A DNA stretch of 64,000 bases from assembly GCA_000328365.1 (NCBI GenBank), contig KB308638.1, forward strand, positions 190,535 through 254,534, in the 5' to 3' direction. The DNA comes from Capitella teleta (lineage: Eukaryota; Annelida; Polychaeta; Capitellidae). Under the pieces are notes generated by a model, which saw only the letters and a program-made list of their open reading frames with translations, did not search any database and was not told where the DNA came from. A program made the position numbers and the translations under genes. Below, one piece after another: positions 56,201 to 64,000 of the stretch. How positions within the stretch are numbered: position 1 is the first letter of the stretch; each line of letters begins with the position of its first letter.

Positions 56201-59200
56201 AATCTGGCGCACGCATAGTCCGCGTTCGACGGCGTTCATTCGCTGTATGCCACGTGTCTTCTTGGTCCATTCGCGCGGTGTGATCTGAACACTCCTCGTG
56301 TACTCCGTGCGTGCTAACTCTGTCTAACTCTGTCTTTCTGGTTTTGATAGATATTTTGTGGCGTTTTCAACTGTTGCATTTTGTATGTTTTTGTTTTTTC
56401 TTTCACCATTGAATACACGGTGTTCAATTAGCAACATAAAACTCCTGGAGTTCCAATAGTTGTCAGTGACGTCACTCGATAAACATCACATTAAAAACGA
56501 GTACTTGTGTGTTTTGAACATAGAATTATAAAGGAGTAACTAGAATGCCTATAGGGGTCACCTGTCCGGTCAGAATTTGAAGCCAGATTTAAGGGGAACA
56601 CTGTGTTGAAAGCCAAGGCGTCGCCATCAAAACAGCTCAATGAAAACTCGACATGCTGGAACTTTGTTATAATTTTATACCGGATTTCCTCGTAAATTCC
56701 AAGCTATCGTGAATAGGCGCTCTGCCATGGCTCAGTCATTCTATGATCCCTTATTGGGTGCGTTATGATGACAAGGAAATATGGCTTCGTTTTACAGCCA
56801 GGCGAATGAATCCAAAAATTTAGAATGCAAGTACGTCTGCACTTGTATGGGCCAACGTCATAGTAATTATATGCCATGCGTGGTCAAGGATTCTTCGAAA
56901 TTGTTCGTGTATAATTGTAATTATTAAGTTTTGTGTGCTAGGTTATTGGTGAACATGTGAAATGTTGGTTATATTTGACTATTCACCAAATATATCATCA
57001 TTCGAGTACATTGTTTATACAATTAATGAATGGCAATTATACATGTTGATGATGTTGACACGGCAAACAAATGTGGCTTCGTGTCACAGTCAGAAAGAGA
57101 AATTGTAAACTCATGCTACAACATGCATTCCTTGTGAAAGGTTCTTCTATTTGTATGCCGGATTGTCGATACTCGTGTCATAATTAATTTCATGTTTGTA
57201 CATTGTATACTAGCTAATCACACTCGGTACATATGCCGTTCATGTCGACATCATCATGACCCATCTCCGAAGAAGCGTTAATCTCGGCGTCGTCACTTCT
57301 GCTCCTCATCAGCTGTTCATTTGGCGTGCGTGGAATTCGATGTCGTCTCCCGTGGCCTCATCAGTCCTGCAGCAGCCACTCTCCATTCCTGCATCGTGTT
57401 GAGCCAGAGCTCCACATCCCACAATGCTATTAGCCGCGCCCCGGCTTCCTGCTGACGCCGCGCCCTAATCTCGCCTCATCCTGACCGATACGCCCGTGTC
57501 GTCGCCTGAATGCGCAAACAGTCGGCGGTTTCTCTTTTAATCCGCCGTCTCCGCCTGCCATTAATATGCTCGACGCCTGATCCAGATTCGCCGCCGGTCG
57601 ACTCACGAGTTCTAATTCATCACGCCCCAAGGAAAGGCATCGGGCGCTGATAACGCCGGATTTTCGCCTGCCATGGGTTCGGTTCCTGACGGGGCTTAGT
57701 GGCTGCAGGTCTTATGTCGGACTGCTCTAAGTCCAGCCCTGCTTCTGCATAACTATGGGCTGAGTGGGTTCTTGGAGATGCATGACATCGGGTGTTGAGC
57801 AATCCTCATGCAGTCAGAACTGTTCAAAAATGGTTGTTACGAAGTGGGGGGAAGTTTTGAGAGAGGTTCTTCTTTTTCAATTTGATGTTTGCGAGGGAAC
57901 TGTAGCTGCTCCTCTTCCGCCTCCTCCTCCCCTTCCTCGTAGGATTCCGTCGTGATCCCGGTTTTTCTGCTCGTTGATGGCGAGGCTTACGAGGCAATCG
58001 TCGCTGACGGATGCCGTTTGCTTCTGTGCTACGTCCGGCTCATTTGGGTGGAGGTGTCGACAAGTCTTAGCGACATCTGAGAGTAATGGCCTTTTTGAAT
58101 CGGCGTCGCTGGCAGCTGGTAGATGTAATCAGGGGTTTAGGGCGCAGTCTTAGTGCCAAATAGACCGGGCTGAGCTCTCTGATGATCACCGCATTACTCC
58201 CCACTCTACCCTTGACCTTTTAATGAAAGGCCCGAGACGAAATCCCGAGACGCTAGGTGGCGTCTCAGATCAGAGGCCGACTTTGCAAGAGGTGACAGCG
58301 ATCTCGACGCTCGCAATCCCGTTAGAGCGTCCGCCTAATTCCTTCCCCGCGATGCACCTCGACACCCGACCTCGACTCCCTCGCCGTCGTCGCAGGATTT
58401 GCCCCGAAAAAGCTGCCCCTCTCTTCCCTGATGAGACGGCTGAGCGTGATCCCCCGGAGGAGCTAATAGATGTCATGACGCACCGGATAAGGAGCGCCGC
58501 TAATGTCCTTAACTCTAGGATAAAAGGCAAAAGATCAGAAAAAGGTGCTGCGCTTTTTTCTCGCTGCCTCTTCAAAGCGCTCGTGACTGCGGTGCGACGA
58601 AGGTGCGGTGGCAGTGAGCTGAGCCGCTCCACTCATCCATTTGCGGCTCATCAAGCCGCCTGATGCCGCATGCCCCGTCTCGCACATTTGATTGGTTGTT
58701 GACTTCCGCCACCAGAGGTCCCTCAATAAGGAAGCGGGGGATTATGGGATAGCGCCGCTGCTCATGGCCCCGCGGAGATTGCAGCGGCATTTCTGAGCCT
58801 ACTGGCTGCGATGAAGCAAGAGTTTTTTGGTTGCAAAGCTGCCTCTTGAAGTATTCGCCCGAAACAACTGTTAATGAGATTGTGTTGATGACCCCTTATG
58901 ACCTCTACTCTTCTTGTTCTTGCAGATTAAACACAAGAGTCTGTCACTGGGTGAAGTGCTCGATGGAGACCGCATGGCCTACTCCCAGTACAACATCAAG
59001 TTCAAAGGTATTCACTGTCGCCCCTGGCAACCCAATGCACCTCTCTCACACCGCTAATCACCACATGCCAGTTATGTCATGCTGCCCTCCTGCATGTCGC
59101 TGATTATATAATCGAGCTAACCCTTCCCTTGATGCTCGTATAAATTGAACACCCACCCCCCTCTTCCCCTGTCAGCAGACATCGAAAAAAACAACTCCAC

Positions 59201-62200
59201 ACTTGGTCAGACCCCCCCCCCCCCCCCCACCGACAGATACGGCATGCTCAGAAAGCCACTCATCCCAGAAACATCAAATTCCTCCACCACCTGCTGCTAA
59301 TTCGTGATTAAAATCTTAAGTTTTGGGTTTTTCTTGAACCTGTGAATACATGTACACCAGTCATGCGCATTCCAGTCTTGCGGCCTGTACGAGTAACTCT
59401 ATTCACTGCAGCCATTTCACTGAATGTCCTTTCTTCTTCTTTCGCAGCTGATGTTGAGAATGAAGAGTTGTGTAAGCAGACGTTGTCCAACACGGAACTG
59501 GACGCGATGCGAGTGGCCATCGAAGATCTCTACTACTTCGAGTTCGTGCTGGGTGAGTGGCAATTCATGTGGTGTTCATTTCGCCGCATTTGTTCGATTC
59601 CAGATGAGATCCCAGTGCGTGGTTTTGTGGGTCATTTGGAGGAGGGAGGCTTCCTGCCCCACAACCACAAGGTCTACCTTTGGGCGCACCTTCACTTCAA
59701 CATCGAGTACAACGGTGACCAGGTCAGTTGCTTCGTGTTCGCTTGATCCGGGTCACAATGAGCGAGTCGTGAGCTTAGTGCACAAATCCCCATCCCTGGC
59801 CGCGGCTTTTGGCCCTGCGACTATATTGGCTGCTTTTCAGGGCTCCGGCTGACATCAGATTGGCAATTGCGGCCAGCTTTGGATTTATAGAGATTTAGGG
59901 CTGGTGATTTTAGAGTATCAGCCAAAAGATCTCGCAGTCAACGTGTCACGGCTAAGCAAGAAAAGTGTTCGTTCGCTCGGACTCGTCTTAGGGACGAACG
60001 ACGGAATTAATTCCGCTGCCCGCGTCCGATCCGTTGTCGCCCGTCTTGCGACTTTATTAGCCGGGATTCCGGACGGGATTCCTGATCCAGAATGATGCGA
60101 CTGACGAGGTGATTAAGCGGCCTGATTACGGCCGAGATTCCGCGCGCCAGGTGCGGATTATTCCCGCGTAAAAAGGAGGATTTCGCCGATGCATGCGCGG
60201 TGGTCTGCTTGCTTCTCATTAGCAGTGCATTCCGTGAGCGATGAGTGATTAATTGACTTGTGTTGGGGCTTCTGCCGCTAATCTCCGCGTCTACCGAGTC
60301 ACGACTCTTTCTTCGTACGGATTCGCCTCTCATCCTCAGCCACACAGTGTTATAATAGTCGAATTAGCACTTTTACTCGGAATTCTTTGATTAGAGGACG
60401 TTTTGTTATTGCATGTCCGCTGTGGTTCAATGTGCGTCAGAATCTACATTTTTCGAGGTGAAGGCAGCAAGCTGCAGGATTTGCCGTAATTTCATTTTTT
60501 AGCCCTGTGATTAAATGAAATTCTAATTTAACTTGATTTACTGGATCATGAATTTCAGCTTTGGCCAGGGGTGTGGTGCATTACTAAGCATATAATAACA
60601 TATTCGCGTGCTAATAATATCGTGTACAATTCGATGCGTAGCTCCCAGTGAGCACTGCAGTCGGGCGATGCTTCGTTACATGTAATTTGCGCCGTGTCAC
60701 GTGGTGTCGTTTCTTCCTAAATCTCGTCCTATTCCTATTCATTGATTATTTTATTTTCCCTAGACAGATATTGATCATTGTTTTGATATGCGTGTGAAAT
60801 TAGTTCCATTCGATAGCGGGTGAAAAGAACACCAGTTATTGCGGGTGTGCAGCCATGCTGTTCCCGCGGGCTATGCGAACAAGGTTTAAGTTTGGAGCTC
60901 AGAATTTTAAATCGATTAAAATTATCGATAACATTTCATTTTGAAAAGGTGATACATGCATCGGTCGTCAGTTCATGGCTTTCGGTACTTGCATTGTGCT
61001 ACATTGTGTATTGATGTATTGCGTTGTATCAACATAATTTATATGCTCCATCGTAGTATTACTCATCAGACACAATCGTACGATGGATCGTTTTGTTTCA
61101 TTCGTGTGCGAACATAATAGACACTACGTAATCTCACAATTTAGCTCTTCTCGGAACTTGTCGCTAGTTACAGCTGTGGCCACCAGATGGCGCCACAGGA
61201 CAATCGTAACTCCTACATTTGCCACTAGGTGGCGACTGCTGCCGGCGTCGTGAGCACAGCATACGGTGCTCCCGCCTCCCCAGTCGCGTGTCTCCTCCTC
61301 TCGTCTCAACGATTTCCGCGTTCATACGCTGCGGCATGGCTTATGATAATGCGATCATCTCCCTCGTGCCTCCTTGATCCTCCTCCCTCCGCGATCCCTA
61401 ATTCCTCTTATGTGATCTTAATACCTGTGCCTCTCTTTGACGAGGGACGCAGGGTTTGCCCTTGACTGCGTCGCCAAGGGCGAATGTCTCTCCAATCTAG
61501 AACACGTGTCAATCCATGCTTATTGCAGGTCATCTACGCCAATGTGTCGACCAAGGACCGCTCCCCGATCAGCCTGGACGGAGTGGTCGAACCATTCGAT
61601 GTTCAGTTCACTTATAGCGTCAAGTGGCACCAAACACAGTAAGTCTCTGCTGTTTAATTTTAGCTCATCTGTGATGAAGAAACAAGTTCCGAATTGTTAG
61701 CAGAGAATCAGTACATGTCATCATGTCATCTGAGCAATTCTCTGGCCAAGAAGGCCGACAGTAAGCAATGCCTTGTGTGAACTGATTATATAGACGTGCT
61801 TCCATATTATGAGGGTAATGTTTTTGTGGGAGGATTTTCCAAAATCTGCGTTGAAGATTCTGCTCTGCTCTGCACTGCACTTGCCAGGCTGCATTTCATA
61901 AATAAGTCCTTGGTATGGGAAACAGAAGTCGTTATGTTTAGACGAGGGCGCCTGAGAAGGAATGCGTTTCTTATGGATTAGCGTCGGAACGTCCTGAGAG
62001 TTGGGGGGGGGGGGGGGTGTGGGGAGATCCTCAGCATCCTGGGTCTAAGGAAACAGCTACGGGGGTCTGCTGGGGCAGGATTTTTTTTGCGTTTTTACAT
62101 TGCATTGAGTGCCTTCTCCTGGTATTTCAGAACGATATACATGTAGCAAGGATGAAGTTGTTTTGAATATAAGGAATGGTCGCACATTTAATCACTGCAT

Positions 62201-64000
62201 TTGGTGTATGCCTACATGACACATACATATGCACACAAATCCCCAGTACCCGATAAAGTTACTCAGCCCAGAGAGAAGTTCAAATGCCCTTTATTAGGAC
62301 AAACACAGAGTTTGCGATTAAATCTTTTATTGCATTGTACAATTCAGTTCGCGCAACAGGCGGAGTACACACATCACTATGACTACTAGTATAAGCGCAC
62401 GTGCTCGATCGTGATCTTCTGACCCAAATAGATCCCGAATTCACCCAGAAATGCTATACAAGATCGCGCATACGCTATACTGCATTGAAACAAGAGCAAT
62501 GCGCCATAGTGACCATGCCTGGAAAAAGAAAAGACTGGCTTCCTTCTTGACTCACATTTTAATATTAAATTTTTCTTTATGTTTGCCCTTTTNNNNNNNN
62601 NNNNNNNNNNNNNNNNNNNNNNNNNNNNNNNNNNNNNNNNNNNNNNNNNNNNNNNNNNNNNNNNNNNNNNNNNNNNNNNNNNNNNNNNNNNNNNNNNNNN
62701 NNNNNNNNNNNNNNNNNNNNNNNNNNNNNNNNNNNNNNNNNNNNNNNNNNNNNNNNNNNNNNNNNNNNNNNNNNNNNGTCGATCGACCCCCCCCCCCCGA
62801 CCCNCCTGTTCCGACGCCTATGTGACGCCTATAATTAGATCAGGGGTCGGCAAACTTATCAGACCAAGATCAGCCAGATTGAGAATGACGGAAATAACTG
62901 AGAGCCACACAAAAATTGGGTTGCCTTTATTCGATTAATTTTAATGTCAAAACATAAGATAAATTGCGCACATGTGTAGAGTTCATGTTGATTAACGAAA
63001 AGGATGAAATTGTGTGTTTTCTTCTGCAATGCCAGCAGCCTCAACACAAGACGACATCACTAAGACAAGATCGTTCAGGATATTTGCGAATGCAGCCATG
63101 ACTTACGTGTCCTTGATGAGGGAGAAGCGTACCTGACCACGATAGGTGCTGCCAAACGGTGCTGCTCTACAATGCAATGTAATATGTTCAAGCGATCCTG
63201 AAGGAACCATGATAGTGAAAGACCACTTTGAGCAGAGGTGAGGGAGGGAATGCCGGGATGATCAGCAGAACTTAATATTGGATTCCATCCTGATGGTGGA
63301 GAATTCAGAGGAGAAGATCAGGGCAACATCAGATGACCTTTCAGCGATCCATCCGGGTTTATAAAAGTATAACGAGAGCGGACCTCAGTGAAAACACTTT
63401 ATTAGTCGGAGCATGAGCGCAGATACTTAGTGCGCTAGGAGACACGGGATCGACACATCAGATCTGCTATTGTGCGAGCTTACAGGACGGAGCAGTGAGC
63501 AAACAGGAGAGTGGGATTTAAATAATGTGACGAATTTCATAATACTGAGTGGGAAAATCTACAGCAGGATGTGGGCTCAAAATTAGCTACATGTATAAAC
63601 GGGAGTCGCGTGAAATTCGAAATTAAAACATTATCCTCAGGACAGTGTGGGAGAATGCGTTGTGCATACAGGCACACAAGAAGCTGCAAATTTGGCGCTA
63701 ATAATCACAGGAAGAACTTGATGTTGAGATAATACATTATATGTAAACATAAAATAAACACATTTCCTATTTTGGAGGTCAGATCCAATTGTAAAACAGG
63801 AGACATCGGGGGCAGGAGCTGCTCGCTCCGAGGGCGCAGTTGGCCCGCGGGCCGTAGTTTGCGGATCCCTGAATTAGATGCATAATGCTGTCTTACAACT
63901 TACACTACAATGCTATCTAATCATTTATGTTTTTTTTTAAATTTCTACCATTTTTCACTTTCAGGCTGAAGTATGAAGACCGCGGCAAGCGAATGCGCGA
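50129..64000 (+). CDS. TM9SF1: Transmembrane 9 superfamily member 1 (TM9SF1), N-terminal part
   Basis: TM9SF proteins (nonaspanins) are nine-span endomembrane proteins of the Golgi and endosomes, with a large lumenal N-terminal domain; TM9SF1 has been linked to autophagy and to transport of glycine-rich membrane segments. Coding exons are 50129-50209, 53379-53468, 58926-59007, 59448-59552, 59604-59722, 61529-61638 and 63965-64000 (open). They join in frame with GT-AG introns and give about 207 of the family's usual 600 or so residues. Blocks match human TM9SF1 over other paralogues: [20 protein letters not shown] (human [22 protein letters not shown]), [20 protein letters not shown] (human [20 protein letters not shown]), and [20 protein letters not shown] (human [20 protein letters not shown]). 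All membrane spans lie beyond the right edge. Confidence 0.93.
50210..53378 (+). other. TM9SF1: TM9SF1 intron 1
   Basis: A 3169-nt intron holding copy 2 of the MITE-like element (52122-52891). Near 50345-50440 there is a CATGAT/GTCATGAT palindrome-rich patch. Otherwise AT-rich with no coding similarity. Confidence 0.6.
52122..52891. mobile_element. Non-autonomous inverted-repeat DNA element (MITE-like), copy 2
   Basis: A 770-base relative of 13607-14487 in the same orientation. Its right end GACTCCGGGGTCTA is intact; the left end has drifted to TAGAGCCAGTTGAG. A hairpin near the left end is kept (CAAAGTC-GAAA-GACTTTG, flanked by GAGCCAGT and ACTGGCTC). Many point differences from copy 1 suggest both are old. 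It lacks the GA microsatellite of copy 1. Confidence 0.75.
53379..53468 (+). CDS. TM9SF1: TM9SF1 exon 2: start of the lumenal domain
   Basis: 30 codons, [20 protein letters not shown] followed by [10 protein letters not shown], in phase 0 on both sides. This is the most conserved block of the nonaspanin lumenal domain (VGPYxNPxETYxYYxLPxC). The cysteine is conserved across paralogues. Acceptor TTTCTGTTAG, donor GAG-GTGAGT. Confidence 0.92.
55375..55566. repeat. (ATAATAT)n tract and a 10- to 12-bp ACAAACACATGC minisatellite
   Basis: An AT-only repeat (55375-55442) is followed, 65 bases on, by about six units of ACAAACACATGC/ACAAACACATAC (55507-55566). The open frames there are low-complexity artefacts. 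Confidence 0.85.
57280..58760. promoter_or_regulatory. GC-rich intronic island in TM9SF1
   Basis: About 1.5 kb of CpG-rich sequence inside an AT-rich intron. It has TAATCC near 57538, GGATTA near 58738, several TAATCTCG and TAATCGG variants, and two incomplete CTCF-type words (GCTAGGTGGCG near 58253 and CCACCAGAGG near 58708). The texture resembles the TAATCC clusters near dve. It may be a distal dve element inside a bystander intron. Confidence 0.35.
58926..59007 (+). CDS. TM9SF1: TM9SF1 exon 3
   Basis: 82 nt, [20 protein letters not shown] then QYNIKFK and one spare base. [11 protein letters not shown] is the TM9SF1-type block (paralogue TM9SF3 has TLGEALQGVEL), which is the clearest evidence for the TM9SF1 assignment. 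Acceptor TTCTTGCAG, donor AAG-GTATTC. Confidence 0.92.
59008..59447 (+). other. TM9SF1: TM9SF1 intron 3
   Basis: 440 nt. It carries a C-run of about 17 at 59212-59228. No other feature. Confidence 0.6.
59448..59722 (+). CDS. TM9SF1: TM9SF1 exons 4-5, split by a 51-nt stop-free intron
   Basis: Exon 4 (59448-59552) gives [20 protein letters not shown] and [15 protein letters not shown]. Exon 5 (59604-59722) gives [20 protein letters not shown] and [20 protein letters not shown]. Human TM9SF1 reads straight from [17 protein letters not shown], so the intervening 51 nt (GTGAGT...TTCCAG) is an intron. It is a multiple of three and has no in-frame stop; retention would insert 17 residues ([16 protein letters not shown] plus one). 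GDQ ends in phase 0. Confidence 0.9.
59723..61528 (+). other. TM9SF1: TM9SF1 intron 5, with a GC-rich stretch
   Basis: 1806 nt. The first 600 bases (about 59760-60330) are GC- and CpG-rich, with GGATTA near 60153 and clustered ATTAGCCGGGATTCC and GATTACGGCC words near 60057-60135. The CTCF-type pair lies at 61180-61235. No coding exon. Confidence 0.5.
61180..61235 (+). promoter_or_regulatory. Tandem pair of CTCF-type binding motifs
   Basis: CCACCAGATGGCGC (61180-61193) fits the CTCF core CCASYAGRKGGCRS at all 14 positions. CCACTAGGTGGCGA (61222-61235) fits at 13 of 14. Both have the same orientation, 42 bases apart start to start. CTCF and this core are conserved across most bilaterians. Binding and boundary function are inferred. 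Confidence 0.6.
61529..61638 (+). CDS. TM9SF1: TM9SF1 exon 6
   Basis: 110 nt encoding [20 protein letters not shown] and [16 protein letters not shown]. Human TM9SF1 has [20 protein letters not shown] and THTYSVRWSET. NVS is a potential N-glycosylation sequon in the lumen. It ends in phase 2 at ACA-GTAAGT and completes a Gln codon with exon 7. Confidence 0.92.
61639..62592 (+). other. TM9SF1: TM9SF1 intron 6, left part
   Basis: AT-rich with a G15 run at 62003-62017 and GGATTA near 61975. No gene or repeat recognised. Confidence 0.5.
62593..62777. other. Assembly gap (185 N)
   Basis: Unknown bases, followed by a C-run and a single N at 62804. Sequence around the gap is low quality and should not be used for fine claims. 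Confidence 0.99.
62841..63871. mobile_element. Complete non-autonomous hAT-type DNA transposon
   Basis: The 1031-base element begins CAGGGGTCGGCAAACT and ends AGTTTGCGGATCCCTG. The inverse of the end is CAGGGATCCGCAAACT, so 14 of 16 terminal bases pair. AATTAGAT flanks it exactly on both sides (62833-62840 and 63872-63879), the 8-bp target duplication of hAT transposons. CAGGGGTCGGCAAACT is the terminus typical of Charlie-like hAT families. A GCCCGCGGGCCGTAG block before the right end is also family-like. No transposase frame is present. The perfect duplication points to a fairly recent insertion. It ends 93 bases before TM9SF1 exon 7. Confidence 0.92.
63965..64000 (+). CDS. TM9SF1: TM9SF1 exon 7, cut by the right edge
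   Basis: After the acceptor TTTCACTTTCAG the frame continues [11 protein letters not shown]. It follows SVKWHQTQ of exon 6 and leads towards the first membrane span expected beyond the window. This region is variable among paralogues, so only the splice site and frame support it. Confidence 0.8.

Larger units (their letters stand above)
53469..58925 (+). other. TM9SF1: TM9SF1 intron 2
   Basis: The longest intron in the window (5457 nt). Contents: AT-rich DNA to about 57200 with low-complexity tracts at 55375-55442 and 55507-55566, then a GC-rich island at about 57280-58760. No coding exon was recognised. Stop-poor frames in the island overlap on both strands and are compositional. Confidence 0.55.

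Noticed and set aside
56770-57200. A possible old tandem duplication (AAATATGGCTTCG and AAATGTGGCTTCG about 285 bases apart)
   Set aside because: Similarity fades after about 25 bases, not enough to claim a duplication.
58223-58663. A 146-codon plus-strand frame overlapped by a 120-codon minus-strand frame
   Set aside because: They lie in a GC-rich intronic island where stops are rare on both strands. There is no family similarity and no splice context.

Overview
The window comes from an animal nuclear genome, most likely a marine invertebrate bilaterian. Three spliced genes use GT-AG introns and are spread over long AT-rich non-coding DNA rich in microsatellites. There is one 185-base assembly gap at 62593-62777. 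I could not place the species. A Dve-type protein with two homeodomains argues against a vertebrate. A two-PH-domain MPRIP and a clear TM9SF1 fit a slowly evolving bilaterian.

Layout. 1-7407 (minus): MPRIP/outspread homologue, thirteen coding exons, C terminus cut off by the left edge. 7.4-15.7 kb: intergenic DNA with a P-element/THAP-like coding relic and one copy of a ~0.8 kb inverted-repeat element. 15.7-21.95 kb (minus): a complete dve (defective proventriculus, SATB/compass family) gene, five coding exons, 753 residues. 22-50.1 kb: a ~28 kb gene desert with a tRNA-type SINE, a LINE reverse-transcriptase relic, a minisatellite and dense GGATTA/TAATCC clusters. 50129-64000 (plus): TM9SF1, seven coding exons giving the signal peptide and most of the lumenal domain, with the membrane part beyond the right edge. 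Its introns hold a second copy of the inverted-repeat element, GC-rich islands, a pair of CTCF-type motifs and a complete non-autonomous hAT element.

How it fits together. dve and TM9SF1 are divergent and share the desert. Both Dve homeodomains carry lysine at position 50, the class that reads TAATCC. By hand count that hexamer is several times denser between 16.7 and 41 kb (about 35 sites) than to the left (about 4 in 16.7 kb) or right (about 6-8 in 23 kb). The simplest reading is a dve regulatory domain with possible self-regulation, TM9SF1 as a bystander, and a possible CTCF boundary near 61.2 kb. This is inference. The exon structures and motifs are read directly from the sequence.

Intron sizes are strikingly two-peaked. 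Ten of the 23 introns bounded in the window are 50-59 nt and the rest range from 79 nt to 5.5 kb. Two of the short ones, in different genes, are exactly 51 nt and free of in-frame stops.
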